Positions 45,601-55,180 of a stretch of DNA of 64,000 bases are shown piece after piece. The position numbers were made by a program, and so were the translations under genes. The stretch's first letter is position 1; each line of letters starts with the position of its first letter. Under the pieces are notes generated by a model. It was not told where the DNA came from. It did no database searches and worked only from the letters and a program-made list of their open reading frames with translations. The DNA lies in contig OX442314.1 in the NCBI GenBank assembly GCA_949358305.1, forward strand, positions 5,149,087 through 5,213,086, written 5' to 3'. Source of the stretch: Strigamia acuminata (Eukaryota > Arthropoda > Chilopoda > Geophilomorpha > Linotaeniidae).

Positions 45601-48327
45601 CATCATTTCTAAATAAGCGCGGAAACGTTTCACCGCCCACACGGCTGCTAGGCACTCAATTTCAGTCACATTATAGTTTTTTTCAGCACTGTTAAGTGCA
45701 CGAGAAGCAAAAGCTATCGGTATCCTTTCTCCTGCGTCATTTAATTGCATTAAAGCCGACCCCAAACCGGAGTAGCTTGCATCTGTTTGAAGGATGAATG
45801 GCTTTTTCCAGCTGGGAAAACGTCTTTTTAGCGTTGGAGTCGCTATTTGATCTTTAAGATAATCAAAAGCTTCCTGTTGCGCTTCGTTCCAATGCCAAAC
45901 AGCATCTTTTTTGAGTAGTGGTCGGAATACCTCACTTGTCTTGGAAAAGTTCGCAATAAAAGATTGATAATAACCCACCATACCTTTGAAACGTTGTAAC
46001 TCGCGCAAATTTGTTGGCGCAGGATAGTTTTGGATAGCTGACACTTTTTTCGGATTTGGAGAAATCTGACCAGATTCCACGATGTGGCCCAAAACTTCGA
46101 GGCGCTGTTGACAGAGCTCGGTCTTGTTGGCGTTCATGGTGAAACCGGCATTAAATAATTCCTCCAAAACGAGGCGCAAATGTTGAACATGCTCCTCAAA
46201 TGTTTTGCTAAAAATAATAACATCATCAATGTATACAAATACGAATTTATATAAATATTTGGCCAAAGTCTTATTCATCGCTCTTTGGAGTGTTGCAGGA
46301 CCGTTGATGGGGCCAAAGGGCATACGAACGTATTCGAACAGTCCTCGGTGTGTTATGAAGGCCAAGAATCGCTCATCTCCCTTGCGCACTCCAATTTGGT
46401 GAAAGGCCTCGCGCCCGTCGATTATCGAGAACCAATGTGCACCACCTAAATACGCAAATATATTGTCTATGTCCGGAAGTGGATACACATCCGGAATTGT
46501 TTGCGCATTAATGGGTCTGAAGTCCATTGCTGTCCTCCATTCCCCGGTCTTTTTGGGTACGACCACTGGGGCGACGGCGCAATCACTTTGTGAACGGCGA
46601 ATTATGCCTTGTTGAAGTTTCTTGTCAATGTACTTGTCAATAATTGCCTTTTTCGCAGGGTTTACGGGGCGTACTGGAACATGGATCGGACGAAAATCTG
46701 GTTTCAGATTAGCTTCATATTCCGTATTATTACATAAACCGATTTCCTCACGGAAAATCTGTGAAATTGGCTGCAAAGTTTCAATTAGTAGTTTGATTTG
46801 CGTAACAGTCAGATGGTTCCATAACTGGTGATAAATCCAATCGAGATCGGTCGGATTCTCACTAGGTTGGTACTGCAAAAAGTTGATGTTGTAAACATTT
46901 GAATTTGAGTCGTTCTCACCATTAGTAGGTTGCGCAGTTGTTCTGGAGTCGTTGATTAACTTCTTTTTGTCGTTAATGTCTTTGGCTCGTTGCGCAATCA
47001 ATTGTTTGGCGATGGGACGAATAACATTCAATTTATGACGAAGGCGACGCAATCGACGAAATTGGCTTAAAGTCAACTTACGAGAGATTGTCTTTTTCAC
47101 TTTACTCGAAGTTCTCGAAGTTTCCTTTCGTTTCGGTGACCAAACATTCGACCACGTGGTTCGACTGCGATGCCTAATTGTCTTTACTTGTCTTTGTGAG
47201 TCGTCGTTTGGATACTCAAAAACCTCATTTTTCAATGGTTGGTGTAACAGCAGCACACAGTTAATGTCACTGGGTGGCGCAGGCTTCTTGAGTATTTTAT
47301 TTGGAACAATCTCACTTATTTTAACTGGCGGAGTTGCTGATTTATCCAGTTCCTCCGGTGCCATTGGAAATACGAGGATGGACTCGGATTTTTTGGCGTC
47401 TTCATAGGTCACGAATTTACGAATTTCGTCTGAGCCAGCCAAGCTCCACTGGCTCCTTCCATGATCGATGGTGGCTCCGACTGCTTGGTTAAAGTCTCGT
47501 CCGAGGATCAAGTCATTTTTGGCATCAGGCAACACTAAACACACGAATTTCACCACTCCTAACGGCGCTCGCAACGCAAGCGTCACTGATTTTGAAGCAG
47601 TAACCACGTGTCCGGATGCGACCTGTACTTTTTCATGTAAATTAATAAATTCGAGTCCCATTTTTTCGTGAAGTTGTTGAAATAATTCCTCGCTCATGAT
47701 GCAAGTTTGGGCACCTGAATCTAAAAGCGCGGTAAATGACACATTTGCCCAAGATATTTTTACGCATGGAGCTTCTCTGCGCAATCTATCGGCGCGTGTT
47801 ATCTCAATAATTGGCTCTTGAGATTCTTTAAGCTCCTCCGAGGTCAACATGACAAAAGATACCTTCATTGGAGCGATCACTTCCTTGGGTGCTTCCGCTG
47901 AATTGACACTGGAAGTAGGCTTAATAAGGGGTATTTTAAAGTTTTTACTCACATTCTTGGTGATTTGTTTCTGTGCAGTCGCAGCTTGCAAGGCTGTCGA
48001 CTTTGAAACAGGTCCAGATGCTAGTTGGAAAGCCACAGGTTGCAAAACTGAAGTTTTCCGTTGATTCGTCACTATCGGTGATGAAGATGGAGGTGTGGAC
48101 GATACAACACTAATTCCTGGTTTAGACTCACTAGGAGTGGTAGAAGAAGTAGTTGTTGTTGGAATTATCCTATCGGAAATGTTCTCGTCAAGGATTATGT
48201 CGGGTGAAGCACGTCTTGTTGATTCCACACGTTTTACGCTTGTGGAGACCGGTTGATTTACTTGCGGCCTGGCTCCGCCGGTCGTGGGAACTTCAGGCCG
48301 TCGGAGTTTTCCTGCCTCTCGAAAACT
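42613..48327 (-). CDS. pol: Pol polyprotein: protease, RT, RNase H, AT-hook linker, integrase
   Basis: The frame is open from 48327, overlaps the end of gag by 70 bases in the -1 frame and has no early ATG, so it is probably made by -1 frameshifting. Residues are numbered here from the GTG at 48228 (1,871 residues). The aspartic protease has DSGAQ at 170 and ILGRD at 241. RT spans about 510-700, with the first catalytic Asp in FSIIDG (604) and YIDD at 666-669. RNase H has TDAS at 814, Glu 856/858, SDH at 882 and ADALS at 925. Residues about 985-1400 are a Pro/Ser/Lys-rich linker with GRPRK motifs. Integrase has a zinc finger (H1494, H1501, C1531, C1534), then catalytic D1563, D1622 and E1657 in YIDYYG, SDNAP and NIAERLN. 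Near 1796-1812 a GPF/GPY-like segment (VYIIHKLVGPNTVIL) follows. There is no chromodomain. All catalytic residues are intact. RNase H before integrase marks it as Ty3/Gypsy. Confidence 0.97.
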   Translation of the reverse strand, partial: SFREAGKLRRPEVPTTGGARPQVNQPVSTSVKRVESTRRASPDIILDENISDRIIPTTTTSSTTPSESKPGISVVSSTPPSSSPIVTNQRKTSVLQPVAFQLASGPVSKSTALQAATAQKQITKNVSKNFKIPLIKPTSSVNSAEAPKEVIAPMKVSFVMLTSEELKESQEPIIEITRADRLRREAPCVKISWANVSFTALLDSGAQTCIMSEELFQQLHEKMGLEFINLHEKVQVASGHVVTASKSVTLALRAPLGVVKFVCLVLPDAKNDLILGRDFNQAVGATIDHGRSQWSLAGSDEIRKFVTYEDAKKSESILVFPMAPEELDKSATPPVKISEIVPNKILKKPAPPSDINCVLLLHQPLKNEVFEYPNDDSQRQVKTIRHRSRTTWSNVWSPKRKETSRTSSKVKKTISRKLTLSQFRRLRRLRHKLNVIRPIAKQLIAQRAKDINDKKKLINDSRTTAQPTNGENDSNSNVYNINFLQYQPSENPTDLDWIYHQLWNHLTVTQIKLLIETLQPISQIFREEIGLCNNTEYEANLKPDFRPIHVPVRPVNPAKKAIIDKYIDKKLQQGIIRRSQSDCAVAPVVVPKKTGEWRTAMDFRPINAQTIPDVYPLPDIDNIFAYLGGAHWFSIIDGREAFHQIGVRKGDERFLAFITHRGLFEYVRMPFGPINGPATLQRAMNKTLAKYLYKFVFVYIDDVIIFSKTFEEHVQHLRLVLEELFNAGFTMNANKTELCQQRLEVLGHIVESGQISPNPKKVSAIQNYPAPTNLRELQRFKGMVGYYQSFIANFSKTSEVFRPLLKKDAVWHWNEAQQEAFDYLKDQIATPTLKRRFPSWKKPFILQTDASYSGLGSALMQLNDAGERIPIAFASRALNSAEKNYNVTEIECLAAVWAVKRFRAYLEMMPFYLESDHRSLKWLFQQREPTGRLARWVLSLSEYKFTFLHCSGCKNRVADALSRAPVDPPEHDEEDDSPLVDEACYTAYFDDCNQWPVLSIITELPKDINRQFKKMFKDKFVKSTLISAISPTKQKKGKRKSLIPRRITTTTTPSNAPTQIAQPTSTAASTPVAQPTQQTTPVTLPVISPNSPSVRVSVPLRARRQHSLIPILTKKRGRPRKIMIIPVLSPRAKRAIATRTRARLRDPTLVPKISPKLPRYGANIKKWTFPKLLKAQRIGKGKRTPKAPRSVISPIPTALPSPIPVPIPAPTPPNQPSSPSKSEVSIPSAPTPLTSKPKGIPKKSSGIPSHILPPRKKIISTPTPVSKIPTPPIPRPKGRPRKSAGIPSHILPPKPKPTPKSTPIQIPNFPTPSPTQTIPISQSPIPPTSPASSPSTTTDTAPTVPPVFDPGPGPSGHQLPDGYPSEPDSDTSSSDTDSFSPIRDFPSPVEYPVPRGGMPRTPTRLRPRSERTFTESDRRLTEAEQQAELEHDPPIEHPPFEMLPDAAEIIAAQRQDPWSRELIYYLTAQMLPVDPVEAAQIQKGAQNFGMHKDMLCRFPPVHINEIRKRRQIYLPLELRERYFRAMHYPPVVGHMGREKTLHRLKTRVYWPKMRKDVQTWIQVCEACQRAKPLNRLPYGKMIMSRARHLFSAIYIDYYGKKPRSVGGHCYAFVMVDSASRWLDVRLTEDSTIATSVAQIQKFTKRWGFPNVIISDNAPAFRSPEFRSQIQQLGAVNRYTAAYHPQGNIAERLNQSLKNCILAYIDDHDRWDVNIGYFVLAINSAYQISLKYSPFKLVTGQEARFPGDIDSDTDDGEPLPPSEAENLHEQMRTMRERAMNNLRESQIRHKKWFDLKRRAHDFRPGDWVTLRNRQPSSADRQFAAGLRQRTEGVYIIHKLVGPNTVILMDQNGRKTQPYNVVELRHWHFAQANFLTLKDVEIIDKHVENYTANTLDIFTAYFLSFK

Positions 48328-50165
48328 TTATAGCACACAGGACAAATGGGACGCCAAGTAGTGTTATCAATCATGTACCACCAATCCTTTCTCGTTTTGC
48401 GCCAAGCCGCACCTTTTTCGGGAAACTTGACGCTTGTTGGAGGTTTTGGTGATGGCGCAAATGTAACAACAGAGGTAGAACAGACATGGTCCTTTGGGAG
48501 ATCTGCAGGGGGCGCGATTGTGGTTGAATTTACTGAAATGTTCACCTTTTGCGCGGCTCCGGCGACAGAACTCTTTTTGGTTTCCACTTCCGATTCCGAC
48601 TCACTGCTGCTACTTGAACTTGGCTCCTGTGGCGGCGAAGGTTGCTCGGGTCGGGCTTCCAACGCAGCTAGTTCTAACATAAGCTGTTGTTTACGATAGC
48701 GCGTAAAACGTTTGGCGTCGTGGGACGTGGAGGTTTTAGATTCGGCTTCACCTCTGGACTTATCCACGGATTTCAACACGGTGGGGGATGAGGGGTTTAC
48801 TTCTGAAAGAGGTGCAAACTGATCAACGAGACCCAAATGTTTATACTCAGTTTTGCGATGAGAGTCGAGTAGTAATCGATTGTCTACGTCGTTTCCTATT
48901 TGAATGGCTTCGTCGATAGTTTTGACGTGCATTGTTCTCAAAAGTTGGACGACGTCAGACAGCAGCATGTTCTGTGCCTTCTCCCATTGTAATCCAGGGT
49001 CTGTGTAGCCTGCAATTTCTAAATAATAAATTATTTCGCTGAGAAAAGTCATGGTGGACTCTCCACTGCGTTGCTTTCGATTTGCAATTTTCACATTAGC
49101 TGCCGCTGAATTCATGGAGAATGCCTTACGAAACAATATCTCGAACTCAATCCAAGTTTTGGGTTTTGGTTTTAATGCGAGCCACCAACGTTGCGCCTTG
49201 TTGCGGGTTGCTTGAATTATATTCACTTTTAAATACTCTTCCTCGGGCATGCGGGTGGAATACATATGCGCAAATAATTGCGCAAGAAACAAATTAACAG
49301 AGTCAAGTGTGGCCTTCTCAGGGTCGAAACGTGGGAGTTTTTCCTTATTATTGTTATATCCTCGGGAAGAGTCTTCTCGTCTCACTCGTATTGATGGTAG
49401 AGACAATTGGGCCCTTACTCCGGATGGGTGCCCTGGGTTGTTAATTTTGGCACATAATAAAGAATTCATCACCTGCTGATTGGCTTTTGTTGAATCCATA
49501 ATTTGTGATGCCACGGACGGACATTGAGTAAAAGTAGTGGCCTGCGTCATTACCGGTGGCGTTGTAGTTGTAAACGTCGGTTGCGCAGTGATGGTGGTGG
49601 GCGCAAACTGTTGTTGGTGGCTTGCTCCTCCACAATGAGGAACTTCCGTGGAAAGTTCATTTCCTAATGGTGCCGAATTGCCTTTTACCCTTATGGATCC
49701 ATGAGAGGACCCACCATCCTCTGACGGGGGTGTCGTTGGATGTGGAGGGCTGGTGCCTTGTTGGTAAATGCTTCGCATTTCTTTGAGTAATCCCTGTGCC
49801 TGAACGAAAAACTGATTACGAATATCACACATCAATAAAGCTTCGGAATGTAAAATCGTCGGATTCATTGATATTCCTGACGTGCCAGGAGTGAAGAAGG
49901 CTGGAGGCACGAGCTGATATGCTGGTGTTGACGTGGCAACTGTCGTTGGCGCAGAAATGTTCACGCCAGGTATTTGAGCCGACATGTTGTCACGGAATGT
50001 TGACGGCATTGAATTTGCAATGGTTATCAATAACTCACTTTGCTCCGCTCGTGTTCGCCTTAAACGCTCATAACGCTGCCAGTCGAGAGACGAAGCCAGC
50101 TCGTCCAAATCAAAGGGGTCTCGTACGGCGGGGTTTTCCTCACCGTTTCCCAACTCATTCGACAT
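48258..50165 (-). CDS. gag: Gag polyprotein, 635 aa
   Basis: This is the structural protein that should assemble the virus-like particle. The ATG at 50165 lies 103 bases after the 5' LTR. Residues 1-270 are largely Thr/Pro/Ser-rich. About 277-435 matches the retrotransposon Gag capsid pattern: LPRFDPEKA, an AQRWWLALKPKPKTWIEFE segment, then SGESTMTFLSEIIYYL and EIAGY. Residues 485-545 are a basic then acidic/Ser-rich stretch. The C-terminus (595-615) reads WWYMIDNTTWRPICPVCYKVF with a single CxxC pair. The CCHC zinc knuckle usual for Ty3/Gypsy nucleocapsids is absent, so nucleic acid binding may rest on basic segments or this CxxC. The frame stops at 48258, inside the open pol frame. Confidence 0.93.
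   Translation of the reverse strand: MSNELGNGEENPAVRDPFDLDELASSLDWQRYERLRRTRAEQSELLITIANSMPSTFRDNMSAQIPGVNISAPTTVATSTPAYQLVPPAFFTPGTSGISMNPTILHSEALLMCDIRNQFFVQAQGLLKEMRSIYQQGTSPPHPTTPPSEDGGSSHGSIRVKGNSAPLGNELSTEVPHCGGASHQQQFAPTTITAQPTFTTTTPPVMTQATTFTQCPSVASQIMDSTKANQQVMNSLLCAKINNPGHPSGVRAQLSLPSIRVRREDSSRGYNNNKEKLPRFDPEKATLDSVNLFLAQLFAHMYSTRMPEEEYLKVNIIQATRNKAQRWWLALKPKPKTWIEFEILFRKAFSMNSAAANVKIANRKQRSGESTMTFLSEIIYYLEIAGYTDPGLQWEKAQNMLLSDVVQLLRTMHVKTIDEAIQIGNDVDNRLLLDSHRKTEYKHLGLVDQFAPLSEVNPSSPTVLKSVDKSRGEAESKTSTSHDAKRFTRYRKQQLMLELAALEARPEQPSPPQEPSSSSSSESESEVETKKSSVAGAAQKVNISVNSTTIAPPADLPKDHVCSTSVVTFAPSPKPPTSVKFPEKGAAWRKTRKDWWYMIDNTTWRPICPVCYKVFERQENSDGLKFPRPAEPGRK
48261..48327 (-). other. Gag-pol overlap, presumed -1 frameshift zone
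   Basis: The pol frame opens after a stop at 48330-48328 and gag ends at 48258, so any shift must occur in these 67-70 bases. Direction is -1. No canonical XXXYYYZ heptamer is present. The nearest candidate is G GAA AAC (48312-48306), whose A-site slip AAC to AAA is standard but whose P-site slip is not. Confidence 0.55.
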
Positions 50166-50251
50166 GATGAAAAAAAATAATGAGAATGATTAATAATTTA
50201 AACGAAAACTTAACTTTCTTGCGCGTTTTCAGCCTAAATAAGCGAGGATCC

Positions 50252-50268
50252 TGTCAGGCTCGCCATGT
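50252..50268 (-). other. tRNA primer binding site
   Basis: On the element's strand the sequence after the 5' LTR is ACA then TGGCGAGCCTGACAGGAT. TGG complements a tRNA CCA end. The implied tRNA 3' end (CCTGT, CAGGCTC, G, CCA) has correct T-stem and acceptor geometry. The first nine bases equal the complement of an animal tRNA-Arg(ACG) end, so tRNA-Arg is plausible but unproven. Confidence 0.7.
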
Positions 50269-50941
50269 TGTCACGATTAATTCTGTTGGTATAATTAATT
50301 CTAAACAATATCGCGCAAAAACTAATTCGCGCAATAGTAATGGGCAAAGTTCGTAGATTTCCCTAAACGTTGTTTCCTTCAAATGTGGACATCCAGAAAC
50401 TCAGGAAACCTAATACTCGCGTTTGACTAACATAATTTATATTGGACAGTTCCTTGCTTACGACGGGTGTTTGTAGGCATAAAAGAATGGAAGCACGATG
50501 ATATAAACCTAAAGTGGGAAGGGGATATCATCGGGCAGTGATAATATAAAAGATGTCGGCTTGGAAAATAGCGCAATAGGGTTAGATGTAGGAGCGCTTA
50601 TTGAAGGCGCAAATAATAGAGGACTAAATCTAAATGTTACTAAAGGAGAATGGTGTTATCCAGTAGAGAGCATAAGAAGAAGTGATTAAACTTAGGATGA
50701 TTGGAAAGAAGAAGACTCAGTCATGTGACTGGTCAGATCAATTAGAGAAGGGGGTGGAAAGGTGAAAATAAGAGTTCAATTGTAGAAATAATGATATGCG
50801 CATCATCCAGATTGCGCATTCATTAACTGAAGATGAGTAAGCGAGATGAATCATCACGAGTGAGAGAAACAAGAAAATATTATAAGAAATAAGATTGGGT
50901 TATTCTAAAATAAAAATAGGCGGGTAGACGTGCCCGTGACA
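50269..50941 (-). repeat. 5' LTR
   Basis: 673 bp, the same length as the 3' LTR with no difference seen on reading. Transcription of the element should start here, towards lower coordinates. I could not place a TATA box or poly(A) signal with confidence. Confidence 0.97.
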
Positions 50942-50945
50942 GATT
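50942..50945. repeat. Target-site duplication GATT, right copy
   Basis: Matches 36592-36595 and joins directly to the CGTGACA end of the LTR. Confidence 0.8.
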
Positions 50946-51778
50946 TTTTTTCCATTAAAGAAATCTATAAAAATTGCAATTTATTCTTGATTTTTATAAT
51001 TTTAACAATTTTCCATTGTTGCACAACAATCTTGCTGCTACTCGTATGTATACGATTCTTTTACTTTTCCGTTGTTGAATGCATTTTCTCCTTTTTATGT
51101 GACGAGTTTTATATAGTCCGAAATGCTTTCAATACATTTTTCCTCTCATAATTACAAGTGGTCATGAATGGCTGCAGCAATTTTGGAAGTGAACACTGTA
51201 AAAACACTACAAAGCATCCTCGCTTGAAAAGTGGCCGTAAAGCCTTTCAATGACTGATAATGTGGATAACACTCGCAGGAAATGTTTGTCTCCTAATGTC
51301 ACTTTTTGTATTTTAAGCCTCTCGTTGATAGCGAAGGCGGACGATTTGTGCAAGCAATGATTTGGCTTTTCTGTGACACACTGGAGTGTTTAGAAAACCC
51401 TGCTCTTGGCGTACAAATGATGCTGGCTGTGTCCAACATTGTGTAAAAGCTCGTCATTCATGCGTCATGTATCTGATTGTTACTCTGAGCACAGAAAAAG
51501 AAGTGGATGGGGGAAAAAGAAGAGAGTTAAAGCTTCTGTCTGCAGCTACACGGCCAGGAAAAAAAGATTTAAACAATTTCTGTCTGCTTGACAAATAAAA
51601 GCTCTTGCAATTTATAAGAATTATTTACAATATCTCATGGCGCTTTCCAAAATTTCCGGTCTTCGTTGGTGGGGAACAATTATATACGGGCGATTTCCAC
51701 TTAACGCTGTCATCTTGTTCCAGAAAAATAGCAGGGTGAAGTGAAATTAATACAGGTTGAACTTTGCTATTACTGTAT
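50946..51778. other. Non-coding, no gene recognised
   Basis: AT-rich sequence continuing the pre-insertion locus. No exon was supportable. Confidence 0.35.
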
Positions 51779-52400
51779 GAACACCGTTATAACAAATTTC
51801 TTGCTATAACAAATTTCTCGTTATAACAAATTCCTCGTTATAATAAAATTCTCGTTATAACAAATTCCTTGTTATAACAAAGTCCCCGTTACAACAAAGT
51901 CCCCGTTATAACAAATTCCTCGTTGTAACAAATTCCTCGTTGTAACAAATTCCTCGTTATAACAAATTCCTCGTTATAACAAATTCCTCGTTATAACAAA
52001 TTCCCCTTTATAACAAATTTCTTGTTACAACAAATTTCTCGTTACAATAAATTACACGTTATAACAAATTCCTTGTTATAACAAATTTCTTATTATAAGA
52101 AATTTTCTATTATAAGAAATTTCTTGTTATAACAAATTTATCGTTATTACAAATTCCTCGTTATAATAAAATTCTCGTTATAACAAATTCCTCGTTATAA
52201 CAAATTCCTCGTTCTTACAAATTCCTCGTTATAACAGATCCCTCGTTATAACAGATCCCTCATTATAACAAATTTCTCGTTATAACAAATTCCTCGTTAC
52301 AAAGAATTCCTTGTTATAACGAATTACACATTATAACAAGATTATCGTTATAACGAATTACTCGTTATATGGAATTCATCATTACAAATTTGGTTGCCTG
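51779..52400 (+). repeat. Tandem array, 17-bp unit (CGTTATAACAAATTCCT)
   Basis: About 36 units of CGTTATAACAAATTCCT with scattered substitutions (TTGTAACA, CTTGTTA). Most units contain the 8-bp palindrome GTTATAAC. The array decays at its right end towards 52450. Confidence 0.93.
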
Positions 52401-54659
52401 TCCTATTACTCCCATTACAATCATTTCACTATAACAAAGTCTTTTTATTAAGAACTGTTTTTTACTCTTCCTGTCCTGTTTGTAATAGCGAGGTTTGGCC
52501 TGTACTATCATCTGCGTAATTAAGTGTCTTTTTGGTTAAATGACACCCAGTTGAATATAAGTATAAGCAGTGTGAGACTTAGCACGTTCCTGGCCTGGTG
52601 AGTAGTGTTTATCTGGAGATTTAGGGCATGCAAGCCGAAGCCGCAATTGCTGCGACAACTTTCTTAAGGACCTAACCTTGCATTTATACTTAGAATTGGT
52701 AAAACCGCAAAAACCCGATTGGAGCCAGACGGTAGACCGTTCTTGCCATAAAAACAGTATCTCGATCAGACAAGTGTTCTTGACATTAAAGGTCTATTGC
52801 CTCATTAAGGGTATGTTAGGACAGGTTAGGTGTGGTTAGGTTACAATGCTGTGGTATTTTCTCCTGGCAGAAGACATTGCCTTTTAAAATATTGAGACCA
52901 AGACATGCATTATGAAAGCGGGAATGTGGGGAATGGCAGCTGAACTGTCGATGGGGAGTTGGGGACATAAATTCAATATCCAACAAGAGTATTTCAATTT
53001 GTTGAATGGTAAAAAGCTCTAGCGGCATTCCAAAAGTTCTATGTCAGATGTTCTAGCAAAGAAACCTAAGTTAACATGAATATTTACAAACATCAGGACT
53101 AGTATATAATTTTTAGGAGCTCACCTAAAGGGAGAACACAATATTTTTGGAGGATTTGTATACAGAGTAGAAAAGATCATTGTTTTGTTGCCACATAAAT
53201 GATTGTCCATATGTCTAATATATGATAATTAAACTTTACTCTTTGGAGTCATTCTTAGAATTCATTGTTCATTCGGTGAGACCATTGATGTGGGGATAAT
53301 ATATTTGTATTATGATTAGACATTATTAAGTGTCTATGATTATTAGCGCGTAATGTATTGCAACAATAAACACAACGACATTGTAGTTTGATGAATTGTC
53401 AATTGTGGAGTCTTTTGCTCATCTTAATTTTGAAGATAAATTAAGAATATTAGGATAACAATTGGAAAATTATGACGTAACGCGGAGGGCCAACCATTGT
53501 TACGATCACATGATCCTATCACCTGACCTCATTTTTCCAAAGGTCTATTGTAAGTGGATTTGATATCGTGTAAATTTGTGTCAATTCCCTCGATACCCGC
53601 ATGCCCGTATGCGATGATTTTGTGGCAAATTTAAAAGTCGGCGTCTCTTCGGAAGAAGGGTTAATATCTAACGCAACCCCCATACCATCATCCTCTTTAA
53701 ACATAAAAAAAATACAATTTAAAATATCATCTATCTTTTTCCCCTTTTTCTTAAAATTCACACGGAGCGCCACCTTCCGCCCAATTTGCCTTCCCCAACT
53801 TCCTTCCTTAAAAATAAAAGCGCCCTCTTGAAGCGGAAAATTTCCCAACTTTAATCACTCGACGTTCCACGATTCCTAACACCCCTAATTGTGTTTCTTT
53901 GTCTCGGACACAAAGGGGTTGCGGAGAAGAAATTTCTTTTTCTTCGATGGAGCGTCTTAGGATTAAAAATTTCATCCTCTCGAGCGTCTCCTATCGACGG
54001 CAACCATCAAAATTAACCTATTAAGGGGGAAAGATGGAGGGAGATGGGGGATTTGGATCTCTTCTTCCAAGAAAAGAAAAGATTTTTTTTTTTTGGTCGT
54101 AAATTATGTGCGCGTGCGCAAAAAGGAGCATCGCCGGATTTGATCTCGGTGCGTCATAATTTTCGAGTGTCCACCAGAGGTCGTGTTTGCACTTCTCGTG
54201 CAAAGTGCCATATTTTTCAGGATTGTGTCCGATAAATTCAATAATTTCTCGGCCTGTGTGTGTTTACTTGCAGTGAGGTGAAGCCCCCTTTGAGTTTGTT
54301 AAGTTATTGTGTATTGTTGGCGGGTTTTGTTTGCTTTTTTCGCATTTTTTTTAAATTTGGATTTGGGGTTTTTGGTTCTGGTGGTGGTGGTAATTTTGGG
54401 TGGTTTTGGTGCTGGGTGGACAGATTGGTTTGTGGGAATGGTTTTTTTCATGTGTTTTTGTCACATTCGGACATGTGTGAAGATGTTTTTATTTTTTGGG
54501 ATGGAGTTGTTGGTTAATATCAAATGGTTGGGGCTGTTGATAGACCTGCAGTGACTGCAATTGGAGGATATGAGTGGGTTTGGTTTGTGTGTCTTGTGAA
54601 TTTATTCGGAAAAATTCTGCATGGTAATTCCCTATGTAAAGTTGCAAATTTGCCATGAA
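52401..54659. other. Non-coding, no gene recognised
   Basis: 52789-52881 is the second copy of the GGACAGGTTAGG repeat also found near 15960. 53500-54300 is complex, CG-richer sequence with an open frame at 53519-53848 (minus) that shows no family resemblance. 54370-54560 is GT-rich. Confidence 0.4.
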
Positions 54660-55180
54660 TCCTCAAACATTACAATTTTCCCATTGTTACAAATTTTCCG
54701 TTGTTAATAATATACTGTTTTACAAATTTCCCATTGTTACAAATTTTCCATTATTACAAATTTCCCATTGTTACAAATTTCCCATTGTTACAAATTTCCC
54801 ATTGTTACAAATTTCCCATTGTTACAAATTTCTCATTGTTACAAATCTTCCATTATTACAAATTGTTCAACATTATAAATGTTACAAATTTTCTGTTGTT
54901 ACAAATCTTTTGTTGTTACAAATTTTCTGTTGTTACAAATATTTTGTTGTTACAAATCTTCCGTTGTTGTGAATCTTCCGTTGTTACAAATCTTCGGTTG
55001 TTACAAATCTTCCATTGTTACAAATTGTTCAACATTATAAATGTTACAAATTCTCCATTGTTACAAATCTTTTGTTGTTACAAATCTTCCGTTGTTACAA
55101 ATCTTCCGTTGTTACAAATCTTCCGTTGTTACAAATCTTCCGTTGTTACAAATCTTCCATTGTTACAATTTGTCCAATAT
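54660..55180 (+). repeat. Tandem array, 17-bp unit (CCATTGTTACAAATTTC)
   Basis: About 30 units. The left part is CCATTGTTACAAATTTC, the right part CCGTTGTTACAAATCTT. A block with GTTCAACATTATAAATG occurs at about 54862 and again at about 55026, so a higher unit of about 164 bp has been duplicated. CCATTGTT is a Sox/HMG-box consensus. Frames through it cycle every 17 residues and are not genes. Confidence 0.93.

Larger units (their letters stand above)
36596..50941 (-). mobile_element. Full-length Ty3/Gypsy LTR retrotransposon with third ORF
   Basis: The element is 14,346 bp on the minus strand, with a 13,000-bp interior between two 673-bp LTRs. Integration hallmarks are all present: TG...CA LTR ends with inverted TGTCACG/CGTGACA, a GATT duplication, a primer binding site and a polypurine tract. 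Interior order in the element's direction is gag, pol (protease, RT, RNase H, linker, integrase), then a 927-residue ORF without envelope features. RNase H before integrase, together with the RT and integrase motifs, places it in Ty3/Gypsy (Metaviridae). The size is large for the group, owing to the third ORF, a roughly 400-residue pol linker and a 1.8-kb 3' non-coding region. The LTRs read as identical and all three ORFs are intact, so the insertion is recent. Confidence 0.97.
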
